From Pseudomonadota bacterium (GTDB lineage Bacteria; Pseudomonadota; Alphaproteobacteria; Rhodobacterales; Rhodobacteraceae): 64,000 nucleotides of DNA. The stretch is taken from NCBI GenBank assembly GCA_021779835.1, contig JAJXZX010000015.1:30256-94255 (forward strand). The letters run 5' to 3'. This document shows, piece by piece, positions 25,727-35,174 of the stretch; within the stretch, counting starts at the first letter, position 1; the number at the start of each line of letters is the position of its first letter. A program made the position numbers and the translations under genes. Below the pieces are notes generated by a model. It did not search any database. It had not been told where the DNA came from and was given only the letters and a program-made list of their open reading frames with translations.

Positions 25727-26317
25727 TCAGGCGGCTCCCGGAACCAGTATACCGGTCGCCACCAGCGCAAAACTTAGCGAAAACATCAAGATGACGGTGG
25801 TGATGACCACCATCAGAAACACCAGCCACGGGTGCGTAAACCCATGCAGTTCGGCAACAAAATGCGTAAGCAACCAGAACAGCGCCACGATAGAAACAAG
25901 GCCAAGGATGTCAGACGCCGGTGGCAACACCAGCGCCAATACGATCTGCCCGAATTGCAGCGCCAGCAGGATCGTTTGCAGCCAGCACACCAATGCCAAG
26001 GCGCCAGCCCAGTCTCCGGTGCCGCCAAAGACGCGGCCGACGAACAGGATAGAGACCGCCATCGCAATCAGCGCGAAAAATTGCAGAACAGCCATACCGA
26101 CCGGGCCGGGCATACCCGAGGCCATGAAGAAATCCGTGGTCGGCCCACCGAGCTGAAGACTGGCCTGCAAAAACAGATCGGCAAGAACTGCGGCCAGCAC
26201 CAGAAACTCGATCAGCATCGCCACCGGCACATGCATCGCCAGAATCGCGCGCGCCGCCTTGCGCGGCTGCAACATGCTTTCGCGCGCCAAATCAACCCAT
26301 TGTCCGGCCTGCATCAT
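25727..26317 (-). CDS. YIP1-family membrane protein, suf operon
   Basis: This 196-residue inner-membrane protein has about five hydrophobic segments (from AMLIEFLVLAAVLADL to VVITTVILMFSLSFALVA). It resembles YIP1-family proteins. The start is the first of two adjacent ATGs and overlaps the stop of the other YIP1-like gene in an ATGA. Its position between sufD and sufS is notable for a membrane protein in a soluble Fe-S system, and its role there is unknown. Confidence 0.7.
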   Translation of the reverse strand: MMQAGQWVDLARESMLQPRKAARAILAMHVPVAMLIEFLVLAAVLADLFLQASLQLGGPTTDFFMASGMPGPVGMAVLQFFALIAMAVSILFVGRVFGGTGDWAGALALVCWLQTILLALQFGQIVLALVLPPASDILGLVSIVALFWLLTHFVAELHGFTHPWLVFLMVVITTVILMFSLSFALVATGILVPGAA

Positions 26318-26811
26318 GCCCCTGCCCCTTTTGCGGCTTCGCTGGCTTTCAGCGCGCCGCCCCATAGCCACACGAACCCCGCCAGCACGACAATGCCAAG
26401 GGCATTCAACGTCGCACCCGGCCCGATCAGGCCGGCCACAAGGCCCTGGGCCAGCATCAGCGGGCTGGCCGCCAACATCGACCAAAACAGCGCCAGACGC
26501 GCAGAGAACCAGCTACCCTGCCCGCCGAGCTGGCGCGCAATCAGATGGCTGAGCGCGGCGATGCCGTAGCCGATCAGGGGGGCCAGAAATATCAGGCCCA
26601 TCAGCGCCCCACTCATCCGCGCCTCCAGCGGCACCGTGGGATCAAGCCGCGCCGCTCGCACCAGCCCCGGCCATTCGGCCAGAAACATCAGCGCCAGCGC
26701 GCCCATCAGCATCGCCAACGCGCGGTCCTCGCGCACACCGTCGGCCAGCTTGCTGCGGATCATCCGCCCCGGCGCGCGATAGCTGGTCAGAATGTCGCCG
26801 ATAACCGACAT
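26314..26811 (-). CDS. YIP1-like membrane protein, suf operon
   Basis: This 165-residue membrane protein has about four hydrophobic segments (AMLMGALALMFLAEW; GLIFLAPLIGYGIAAL; FWSMLAASPLMLAQGLVAG; GIVVLAGFVWLWGG). It starts directly after the sufD stop and overlaps the next gene by 4 bp, so it is fully embedded in the suf operon. It probably forms a complex with the following YIP1-like protein. No catalytic motif is visible. Confidence 0.68.
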   Translation of the reverse strand: MSVIGDILTSYRAPGRMIRSKLADGVREDRALAMLMGALALMFLAEWPGLVRAARLDPTVPLEARMSGALMGLIFLAPLIGYGIAALSHLIARQLGGQGSWFSARLALFWSMLAASPLMLAQGLVAGLIGPGATLNALGIVVLAGFVWLWGGALKASEAAKGAGA

Positions 26812-28092
26812 TCAATGCGCCCCGGCGGCGAGCCAGCTTTCCAGCCGCGCCTGAATAGCCTCGGCAATGGTGGCGTCGTCAATCTCGGCAATCGCTTCGG
26901 CAAGGAAGGCCAGCACCAGCAGCGACTGCGCCTCGCGTTCTGGCACCCCGCGCGAGCGCAGGTAGAACAGCGCGGTGTCGTCGATCGCGCCAGAGGTAGA
27001 GCCGTGGCTGCATTTCACATCGTCGGCGTAGATTTCCAGCTCTGGCTTGCACAGGAACTGGCTGTCGTCGTCGAGCAAAAGTGACTGGCTGATCTGATAC
27101 CCATCGGTCTTTTGCGCACTTTGCTTGACGAGGATCTTACCCTGAAACACGCCGGTCGCCCCGTTGCGCAGCACCTTCTTGAACACCTGACGGCTTTCAC
27201 AGCCGGTGCCCTGATGGGTGATAAAAACGGTGTCATCGTGGTGGAACATGCCGTTCCCCAGCGCAGCACCCGCGACATGGGCCACGCCATCGGCGCCGAT
27301 CAGTTCAAGCACCACCTCGTTGCGGGTCAACGCACCGTTCGCGGTCAGCGTGAAGGATTTGAAGCGGCTCGCATTGCCCATACGCGCGAAAACATGGGTC
27401 AGCGTCCGCCGCTCATGGTCGCGCCCCTGAGTGCGGACGTGGTGGAAGGCGGCGCCGTCGGCGACCTGGACCTCCATCACGGTATTGGAGCGTGCTCCCG
27501 CCGGGCCACTCTCCAATAGCGTCAGCTCCGCTCCATCTTCCACCTTCACGCAATGGTGGAGGATCGCATCGGAAGCTGTTGATGTTTGATGATAAACTAA
27601 CGCTACTGGCTTGCTCACTTTTCCCACAACACGGATCAAGACGCCATCTGTCGCCAGCGCCGAGTTCAGCGCGGCCAGCGGGCGGGCCACCGGCGTCTGC
27701 CCACGCGCCTCGAGCACGCCGTAAACCTCGTGCGCCCAGTGGATATCCTGCGTAGCGGCCTCTGCCAAACGCGAGATCTCCACCCCTGCCAGCGCTGGAT
27801 TGTCCGAGGCCGCCGCATCAAACACGCCATCGACGAAAACCAGCCGCAGGCAATCAATGCCATCAAACCCCTCGGTTTCGCCCGGAATCACCTGAGCGAC
27901 CGGCACCGCTGCCACCGTAAGCGGCGTCGGGTCAGTGTATTTCCAGTATTCGTCGCGCTTGACGGGCAGCCCCATAGCGCGCAACCGCGACACCGCCGCT
28001 CCGCGTGCCAGATGCAGCCACGCGCCGCTTTGCGGTAGCTGCAGACCCGCCAGCCGCGCCTCTGCCTCTGCGGATCGTGCCGGCGCCGCCAT
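26812..28092 (-). CDS. sufD: Fe-S cluster assembly protein SufD
   Basis: SufD is the second beta-helix subunit of the SufBC2D scaffold. The 426-residue protein has the SufB/SufD core, with SAQKTDGYQISQSLLL, ELEIYADDVKCSHGSTSG (which carries the conserved histidine) and the C-terminal RSRGVPEREAQSLLVLAFL. Its start overlaps the sufC stop (TAATG). It is translationally coupled between sufC and the membrane genes. Confidence 0.94.
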   Translation of the reverse strand: MAAPARSAEAEARLAGLQLPQSGAWLHLARGAAVSRLRAMGLPVKRDEYWKYTDPTPLTVAAVPVAQVIPGETEGFDGIDCLRLVFVDGVFDAAASDNPALAGVEISRLAEAATQDIHWAHEVYGVLEARGQTPVARPLAALNSALATDGVLIRVVGKVSKPVALVYHQTSTASDAILHHCVKVEDGAELTLLESGPAGARSNTVMEVQVADGAAFHHVRTQGRDHERRTLTHVFARMGNASRFKSFTLTANGALTRNEVVLELIGADGVAHVAGAALGNGMFHHDDTVFITHQGTGCESRQVFKKVLRNGATGVFQGKILVKQSAQKTDGYQISQSLLLDDDSQFLCKPELEIYADDVKCSHGSTSGAIDDTALFYLRSRGVPEREAQSLLVLAFLAEAIAEIDDATIAEAIQARLESWLAAGAH

Positions 28093-28847
28093 TACAGCAC
28101 CTCCGCGAGGATATCCGCGTAGCCGTTGTTTTCGACCTCCAACGCCAGCTCCGGCCCGCCGGTTTTGACGATGCGACCATCCGCCATGATATGCACGACA
28201 TCCGGCTTGATGTGGTCCAGAAGCCGTTGATAATGCGTGATAACAAGGAACGAGCGCCCCTCGGACCGCAGTGCGTTCACGCCTTCGGCCACCAGCTTCA
28301 TCGCGTCAACGTCAAGGCCCGAGTCGGTCTCGTCAAGGATGCACATCTTGGGTTCCAGCATCGCCATCTGCAGGATCTCGTTGCGCTTTTTCTCGCCGCC
28401 GGAGAAACCTACGTTCACCGGGCGTTTCAGCATATCGGCGTCGATTTTCAGCGTTTTTGCCTGCTCGCGGATCACCTTGAGGAACTCCCCGGCGCTCATC
28501 TCTTCCTCACCGCGCGCTTTCCGTTGCGCGTTCACCGCGGTGCGCAGAAAGGTCATGTTGCCGACGCCCGGGATCTCCACCGGATACTGGAACGCGAGGA
28601 AAAGACCTGCCGCGGCGCGCGCTTCGGGCTCCATCTCCAGCAGTTCCTGCCCGTCGAGCTTGGCGCTGCCTGCCGTGACGGTATAGCCATCGCGGCCCGA
28701 CAGCACATAGCTGAGCGTGGACTTGCCAGAGCCGTTGGGCCCCATAATCGCATGCACCTTTCCGGTTTCCACCGTCAGGTTGACGCCCTTGAGGATGACT
28801 TTATCCTCTTCCTCAAGTTTCACGTGCAGGTTCTTGATTTCAAGCAT
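28092..28847 (-). CDS. sufC: Fe-S cluster assembly ATPase SufC
   Basis: SufC is the ABC-type ATPase that drives the SufBCD scaffold. The 251-residue protein has Walker A GPNGSGKST, signature GFSGGEKKR, Walker B ILDETDSGLD and the H-loop ITHYQRLL. The chosen ATG, giving MLEIKNLHVKL, is preceded by AGGAAAAGAA. It lies 57 bp after sufB and is coupled to sufD. Confidence 0.95.
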   Translation of the reverse strand: MLEIKNLHVKLEEEDKVILKGVNLTVETGKVHAIMGPNGSGKSTLSYVLSGRDGYTVTAGSAKLDGQELLEMEPEARAAAGLFLAFQYPVEIPGVGNMTFLRTAVNAQRKARGEEEMSAGEFLKVIREQAKTLKIDADMLKRPVNVGFSGGEKKRNEILQMAMLEPKMCILDETDSGLDVDAMKLVAEGVNALRSEGRSFLVITHYQRLLDHIKPDVVHIMADGRIVKTGGPELALEVENNGYADILAEVL

Positions 28848-28904
28848 TTCTTTTCCTGATCTTCCAAGCGCCTCTGGCGCGAATTTCACATGCGACGAAG
28901 TGGC

Positions 28905-30434
<1,530 letters not shown>

Positions 30435-30479
30435 CGGCCAATCCAATCCTAACTATCTCAAGGGCTTGCGCCCGTATCT

Positions 30480-31526
30480 TCATGCAGCGCGTGCCCGGAA
30501 CTTCCGGTATTGCGCCAACCAAGCCTCGGCAAAGCGCAGCACATCATCTTCCCGCGTCTGCGGTCCGATCGACACGCGGATCGCACTTGCGGCCGCGCCC
30601 TCATCAAACCCCATCGCGCGCAGCGCCCGGCTCGCCCGCACCTTACCTGAGGAACAGGCAGACCCCGCCGAAATCGCGAAACCTGCCAGATCCATTTGCA
30701 TCACCTGCGTCTCGCCCTTCCAGCCCGGCGTCGCCAGACAGGTGGTGTTCGGCAACCGCTCGGCTTCTTTCCCGACGATAATAGTCGCCTTTGCCTCCGA
30801 GGCCAATGCCACATCTAGAATATTTCTAATACGGCGCACATTTTCCCAGACCCCATCGGCCAGATCCCGCGCCGCAGCCTCTGCCGCCGCGCCAAATCCC
30901 GCGATGCCGATCACATTCTCGGTGCCCGCACGCCGCCCCATTTCCTGCCCGCCGCCGCGAATCTGTGCCGCAAGGTCCAGCCCCCGGCGCAGCACCAAGG
31001 CGCCCACGCCCTTCGGTCCACCCAATTTATGCGCCGAGACCAGCCCCATCTCGACGCCCAGCCAGTTGAACGCCACCGGCAGCTTGCCAAACGCCTGCGT
31101 CAAGTCCGACACCGCGAGGCCTGCGGGCAGGCTCTGCACCACGCCGGTCTCCGAATTCGCAAGCTGCACTGCCGCCGTCGCCGGACCAGCCACAGTGACG
31201 CGGCCCGCCGCATCCACCGACAGGCTATCCTCACCCCAAGCCAGCACCGCGTCATGCTCGACACCGGCACACAGCAGCCCCCGCCCGGCCATCGCCAGCG
31301 CCGCGGCCTCGGTCGCACCAGAGGTGAACACCACATCGGCCCCGTCTGCACCCAGGGCCGCGGAAACCTGCGCCCTCGCCCGCTCCACAATGCCCTTTAC
31401 CGCGCGCCCCTCGGCATGGACCGAGGACGGATTGCCCACCACATCCATCGCCGCAACCATCGCCGCCCGCGCCTCGGCACGCAGGGGCGTCGTTGCGTTC
31501 CAGTCAAGGTAGATCCGTTCTCTCAC
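30480..31526 (-). CDS. Class V cysteine desulfurase, NifS/IscS-like
   Basis: This 348-residue PLP enzyme has YLDWNATTPLR at the N-terminus, the PLP lysine in SAHKLGGPKGVGAL and a persulfide cysteine in SAGSACSSGKVRAS, the longer group I-type loop. It is shorter than E. coli IscS. It lies between iscR and sufB, so the operon encodes two different desulfurases, this one and SufS. The GTG start has GAGG 5 bp ahead. Codons near 30814-30830 form an Irr-type box. Whether it serves Suf or tRNA thiolation is open. Confidence 0.88.
   Translation of the reverse strand: MRERIYLDWNATTPLRAEARAAMVAAMDVVGNPSSVHAEGRAVKGIVERARAQVSAALGADGADVVFTSGATEAAALAMAGRGLLCAGVEHDAVLAWGEDSLSVDAAGRVTVAGPATAAVQLANSETGVVQSLPAGLAVSDLTQAFGKLPVAFNWLGVEMGLVSAHKLGGPKGVGALVLRRGLDLAAQIRGGGQEMGRRAGTENVIGIAGFGAAAEAAARDLADGVWENVRRIRNILDVALASEAKATIIVGKEAERLPNTTCLATPGWKGETQVMQMDLAGFAISAGSACSSGKVRASRALRAMGFDEGAAASAIRVSIGPQTREDDVLRFAEAWLAQYRKFRARAA
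30814..30830 (-). promoter_or_regulatory. Intragenic Irr-type (ICE) box inside the desulfurase gene
   Basis: The minus strand reads ATTAGAAATATTCTAGA, matching the core AGAA-N3-TTCT of the iron control element. It is encoded by codons CGT ATT AGA AAT ATT CTA GAT, an AT-rich run unusual for this GC-rich gene, which suggests selection on the DNA itself. It is about 380 bp upstream of sufB and may mark or control an internal promoter. Confidence 0.5.
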
Positions 31527-31535
31527 CACGCCCTC

Positions 31536-31585
31536 ATTGCTTTGGCAAAAATATCCTCGGGGGTCCGGGGGCAGACAGCCCCCGG
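31536..31585 (+). repeat. Dispersed intergenic element, copy A, with GC hairpin
   Basis: The plus strand has ATTGCTTTGGCAAAAATATCC, then CTCGGGGGT and the hairpin CCGGGGGC-AGACA-GCCCCCGG (31565-31585). It sits between iscR and the desulfurase on the opposite strand to both. On the genes' strand the hairpin precedes an ATATTTTTG tract, so it could act as an attenuating terminator within the operon. Related copies are at about 35051, 41446, 52451 and 61465. Confidence 0.75.
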
Positions 31586-31606
31586 CGTTATCCGCCGCAC
31601 GCCCGC

Positions 31607-32068
31607 TTAGTCTTCGTCCACCACGCGGAACAGCCCCGGCACCGCTGGACAGGGGCGCAATTCGTTGCCGATCACATCCGACAAGCGCGTCTGGTGCAAA
31701 TAGACATAGACCTGCGCCGAAAGCCCCTCCCACAGCCGGTTGGTCAGCGACTGCGCCCGCGACCCCGACGAGCCACCCGAGGCGCCCGCACCCTGATGCA
31801 TCGCGCTGACCGTCTCGTCCACCGCCTCCATGATCTCGCTGACGCGGATCGCATCGGGTGAACGCGCCAGCCGATAGCCGCCCCCCGGACCGCGCGCCGA
31901 TTCCACCAGATTGGCGCGGCGCAGCTTTACGAACAACTGCTCCAGATACGGCAGCGAAATGTCCTGCCGTTTCGATATTTCGGCCAGCGAAACCAGATCA
32001 TCCGACGCCGCCAGGGCCAAATCCGCGAGGGCCACCATCGCATATCGGCCCTTTGTCGAGAGTTTCAT
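31607..32068 (-). CDS. iscR: Rrf2-family regulator IscR, one-cysteine type
   Basis: IscR senses Fe-S status and represses the suf operon. The 153-residue protein has the winged-helix start MKLSTKGRYAMVALADLALA and recognition segment RQDISLPYLEQLFVKLRRANL. The three clustered cysteines of E. coli IscR are absent: the region reads GASGGSSGSRAQSL, and the only cysteine is in RPCPAVPG. From the literature, Rhodobacter sphaeroides IscR is similarly reduced and still binds a cluster. It leads the operon, with an Irr-type box 92 bp upstream. Confidence 0.92.
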   Translation of the reverse strand: MKLSTKGRYAMVALADLALAASDDLVSLAEISKRQDISLPYLEQLFVKLRRANLVESARGPGGGYRLARSPDAIRVSEIMEAVDETVSAMHQGAGASGGSSGSRAQSLTNRLWEGLSAQVYVYLHQTRLSDVIGNELRPCPAVPGLFRVVDED

Positions 32069-32159
32069 GCCGTTATCCCTGCCAAACACATTGACGAGAG
32101 GCAGAAGGAACCTTAACTCCAATCCACCCGATCCGGACCCGCTTTATCGCGGCCCGGTA

Positions 32160-32176
32160 TTTAGAATTGTTCTAGG
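32160..32176 (-). promoter_or_regulatory. Irr-type iron control element upstream of iscR
   Basis: TTTAGAATTGTTCTAGG has the perfect core TAGAA-TTG-TTCTA and closely fits the alphaproteobacterial ICE consensus TTnAGAAnnnTTCTnAA bound by Irr. It lies in the divergent region between iscR and an alpha/beta hydrolase, 92 bp from iscR. Irr control of suf operons is established in related bacteria. Confidence 0.7.
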
Positions 32177-32240
32177 ATGTCCGAGCAAATTCGTCAAGAA
32201 TGACGATGCCCCGACGCCAGAAAGAAAGACAGGCGAGTCG

Positions 32241-32894
32241 ATGCCCGAAGTGATCTTTGCGGGGCCGGAAGGCCGTCTCGAAGGCCGTTACCATCCTCAA
32301 AAGGAAAAAGACGCCCCCATCGCCATCGTCCTGCATCCGCATCCGCAATTTGGCGGCACGATGAACAACAAGGTGGTCTATAACCTTCATTACGCCTTCT
32401 ACAACCTTGGCTTTACCGTGCTGCGCTTCAACTTCCGCGGCGTCGGACGCAGCCAGGGCGAGTACGATCAGGGGATCGGCGAGTTGTCGGACGCCGCCTC
32501 GGCGCTCGACTACCTGCAGTCGATGAACCAGAACGCCAAACATTGCTGGGTCGCGGGTTTCTCGTTCGGCGCGTGGATCGGCATGCAGCTTTTGATGCGG
32601 CGCCCGGAAATCACCGGCTTCATCTCGGCGGCCCCGCCCGCCAACATGTATGACTTCTCGTTCCTTGCGCCCTGCCCCGCGTCGGGCCTGATCATCAACG
32701 GCACCGCCGACCGCGTGGCACCGCCGAAAGACACCCTCAACCTCGTCAACAAACTTCACGAGCAGAAGGGCATCACCATCACCCACGAACAGATCGAGGG
32801 TGCCGGCCACTTCTTTGAAGAGCCGCATATGGACACGATGATCACCTCGGTTTCGACCTATGTGAAGCGCCGTCTGGGCGAAGCGTCGCGCTGA
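32241..32894 (+). CDS. Alpha/beta hydrolase
   Basis: This 217-residue single-domain alpha/beta hydrolase has an early HPHPQFGGTMNNKVV segment, FNFRGVGRSQGEYD, the nucleophile elbow GFSFGAW (G-x-S-x-G), an acid in INGTADRVAPP and the final histidine in GAGHFFEE. The start follows AGGCGA. The substrate is unknown. It is divergent from iscR across the Irr-type box, so iron-linked expression is possible. The next gene follows at 7 bp. Confidence 0.85.
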   Translation: MPEVIFAGPEGRLEGRYHPQKEKDAPIAIVLHPHPQFGGTMNNKVVYNLHYAFYNLGFTVLRFNFRGVGRSQGEYDQGIGELSDAASALDYLQSMNQNAKHCWVAGFSFGAWIGMQLLMRRPEITGFISAAPPANMYDFSFLAPCPASGLIINGTADRVAPPKDTLNLVNKLHEQKGITITHEQIEGAGHFFEEPHMDTMITSVSTYVKRRLGEASR

Positions 32895-32901
32895 GGGGCC
32901 C

Positions 32902-33135
32902 ATGAGTTTCGTCGAAGACCTCGCCGACACCCTCGCCCGCGACACGCTTGCCGCCTGCATCGAACTCGACGACGACCGCCTTTATGAAGAGGTGTCAAAG
33001 GCGATCGCCGTGTTGTCGCCCACGCTGCAAGAGGCGTTCATGACCTCGATCCGCATCCGCCTTGCCGAACAGCGCGGTCGGCGCCATCTGGAAGAGACCC
33101 TGCGCAAGGCGCGGGCGGCGAAGCCGAAGGAATGA
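32902..33135 (+). CDS. Small hypothetical protein
   Basis: This 77-residue predominantly helical soluble protein has an acidic first half (ACIELDDDRLYEEVSKAIAV) and a basic C-terminal tail ([14 protein letters not shown]). It starts 7 bp after the hydrolase and overlaps the HD-protein start by 4 bp (ATGA), so the three genes form an operon. No recognised domain. Confidence 0.7.
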   Translation: MSFVEDLADTLARDTLAACIELDDDRLYEEVSKAIAVLSPTLQEAFMTSIRIRLAEQRGRRHLEETLRKARAAKPKE

Positions 33136-33722
33136 CCGACCGGCTGGATCAGCAATTCGCCTTTCTCGGCGAGGCTGACAAGCTGAAGCATGTGCTGCGC
33201 GCCACCACGCTGATGGATGGCTCACGGCGCGAGAATTCGGGCGAGCATAGCTGGCACCTTGCTCTCTACGCGATGACGCTGGCCGATCAGGCCGCGCCGG
33301 GCGTCGATATTAACCGCGTCATTCGCATGTTGATCCTGCACGATCTGGTCGAGATTGACGTGGGCGATGTGCCGATCCACTCATCCAACGGCACCGCGCA
33401 CGGCTCCTCTGAAACACAGGCGGCAGAGGCGCGCGCCGCTGACCGCATCTTTGGCCTGCTACCACCCGACCTTGGCCAAAACTTCCGCGCGCTGTGGGAT
33501 GAATTCGAGGCGGCCCAGACCCCCGATGCCGTCTTCGCCAAATCGCTCGACCGGGTGCAGCCGGTGATGCACAACCTCGGCTCCGGCGGCGGCACCTGGA
33601 CCGAATACAAGGTCACCGCCGAACAAATCACGACCCGCGTCGGCCAAAAGGTAGCGCGCGGTGCCCCCCGTCTGTGGGACTATGTGCGCGCGCGCATCAG
33701 GCCATTCTTTCCCGACCTCTGA
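33132..33722 (+). CDS. HD-domain hydrolase, YfbR/5'-deoxynucleotidase-like
   Basis: This 196-residue HD-superfamily protein has metal-binding residues in [17 protein letters not shown] (EHSWH) and in [17 protein letters not shown] (HD), plus a later aspartate in KSLDRVQPV. The arrangement matches YfbR-like and HDDC2-like phosphohydrolases that cleave deoxynucleoside monophosphates. It is translationally coupled to the preceding gene. The substrate is inferred from the family only. Confidence 0.83.
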   Translation: MTDRLDQQFAFLGEADKLKHVLRATTLMDGSRRENSGEHSWHLALYAMTLADQAAPGVDINRVIRMLILHDLVEIDVGDVPIHSSNGTAHGSSETQAAEARAADRIFGLLPPDLGQNFRALWDEFEAAQTPDAVFAKSLDRVQPVMHNLGSGGGTWTEYKVTAEQITTRVGQKVARGAPRLWDYVRARIRPFFPDL

Positions 33723-33737
33723 ATTTACGTCTCGTTC

Positions 33738-33755
33738 GGTATGCAATCGCATACC
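33738..33755. promoter_or_regulatory. Inverted repeat GGTATGC-AATC-GCATACC ahead of icd
   Basis: Perfect 7-bp arms around 4 bases form an 18-bp operator-like site, 69 bp before the icd start. The arms resemble those of GntR-type operators. It could control icd or be the tail of the preceding operon. It has no T-run, so it is not a typical terminator. Confidence 0.45.
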
Positions 33756-33823
33756 ATCTTCCCACCGCCCGCATTTTCCGCTATGACGCGGCCAACCGAA
33801 TCCAAAAACCAAGAGGGCCAGTG

Positions 33824-35038
33824 ATGACCAAGATCAAGGTAGCCAACCCCGTCGTCGAACTCGACGGCGACGAAATGACCCGCATCATCTGGGATTTCAT
33901 CAAGCAAAAGCTGATCCTGCCCTATCTCGACATCGACCTGAAATACTACGACCTCGGCATCGAGGAGCGTGACCGCACCAACGACCAGATCACCATCGAC
34001 GCGGCCCATGCGATCCAGAAATACGGCGTCGGCGTCAAATGCGCGACGATCACCCCGGATGAGGCTCGCGTCGAAGAATTTGGCCTCAAGCAGATGTGGA
34101 AATCGCCCAACGGCACCATCCGCAACATCCTTGGCGGCGTGATCTTCCGCCAGCCGATCATCTGCAAGAACGTGCCGCGCCTCGTGCCCGGCTGGACCAA
34201 GCCGATCGTGATCGGCCGCCACGCCTTTGGCGACCAGTATAAGGCAACCGACTTCCGCTTCCCCGGCGCTGGCAAGCTGACGATGAAATTCGTGGGCCAT
34301 GACGGCACTGTGATCGAGAAAGAAGTCTATGACGCGCCCTCGTCGGGCGTCTACATGGGCATGTATAACCTCGATGACTCGATCATCGACTTCGCCCGCG
34401 CCTCGATGAACTACGGGCTGTCGCTGGGCTGGCCTGTGTATCTGTCGACCAAGAACACCATCCTCAAGGCCTATGATGGCCGCTTCAAGGATCTGTTCCA
34501 GAAGATCTATGACGAGGAATTCGCCGACAAATTCAAGGCCGCCGGCATCACCTACGAACACCGCCTGATCGACGATATGGTCGCCTCGGCGATGAAATGG
34601 TCGGGCGGCTACGTCTGGGCCTGCAAGAACTATGATGGCGACGTGCAGTCGGACACTGTGGCGCAAGGCTTCGGCTCGCTTGGCCTCATGACCTCGGTTC
34701 TGATGACGCCTGATGGCATGACGGTCGAGGCAGAGGCGGCGCACGGCACGGTCACCCGCCACTACCGCCAACACCAGCAAGGCAAGGCGACCTCGACCAA
34801 CTCCATCGCTTCGATCTTTGCCTGGACCGGCGGCCTGAAGCATCGCGCGAAACTGGACAACAATGCCGAACTCGCGCGCTTTGCCGCCACGCTGGAAAAA
34901 GTCACCGTCGATACGGTCGAGGATGGTTTCATGACCAAAGACCTCGCCCTGCTGGTCGGGCCGGATCAGAAGTGGCTGACCACCATCGGCTACCTCGAAA
35001 AGGTTGACGAATATCTCAACAAAGCTCTGAAAGGCTGA
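33824..35038 (+). CDS. icd: NADP-dependent isocitrate dehydrogenase, eukaryotic-like type
   Basis: This 404-residue homodimeric-type enzyme oxidises isocitrate to 2-oxoglutarate in the TCA cycle. The N-terminus [20 protein letters not shown], the segment [13 protein letters not shown] and the metal site [28 protein letters not shown] place it in subfamily II, shared with eukaryotic cytosolic enzymes, rather than the E. coli type. The start follows GAGGGCCAGTG. A strong hairpin after the stop ends the transcript. Confidence 0.95.
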   Translation: MTKIKVANPVVELDGDEMTRIIWDFIKQKLILPYLDIDLKYYDLGIEERDRTNDQITIDAAHAIQKYGVGVKCATITPDEARVEEFGLKQMWKSPNGTIRNILGGVIFRQPIICKNVPRLVPGWTKPIVIGRHAFGDQYKATDFRFPGAGKLTMKFVGHDGTVIEKEVYDAPSSGVYMGMYNLDDSIIDFARASMNYGLSLGWPVYLSTKNTILKAYDGRFKDLFQKIYDEEFADKFKAAGITYEHRLIDDMVASAMKWSGGYVWACKNYDGDVQSDTVAQGFGSLGLMTSVLMTPDGMTVEAEAAHGTVTRHYRQHQQGKATSTNSIASIFAWTGGLKHRAKLDNNAELARFAATLEKVTVDTVEDGFMTKDLALLVGPDQKWLTTIGYLEKVDEYLNKALKG

Positions 35039-35050
35039 ACCCCAGCTTCT

Positions 35051-35107
35051 TCTTGGAAAAAATACTCTCGGGGGGTCCGGGGGGCGGAAAGCCCCCCGGC
35101 CTTCTTT
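35051..35107 (+). terminator. icd terminator, built from intergenic-element copy B
   Basis: CCGGGGGGC and GCCCCCCGG form a 9-bp stem (35077-35099) around GGAAA, followed by CCTTCTTTCG. It is preceded by CTTGGAAAAAATACTCTCGGGGG, a divergent copy of the element found at 31536 and 52451. Here the element lies on the coding strand and can act as the icd terminator. Confidence 0.7.
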
Positions 35108-35174
35108 CGTTTCGGTACTGGCTTTTCCCGCGCATCTCGGTTATCGCGGCGGCGCAGCATAAAGGCATGAGAAA

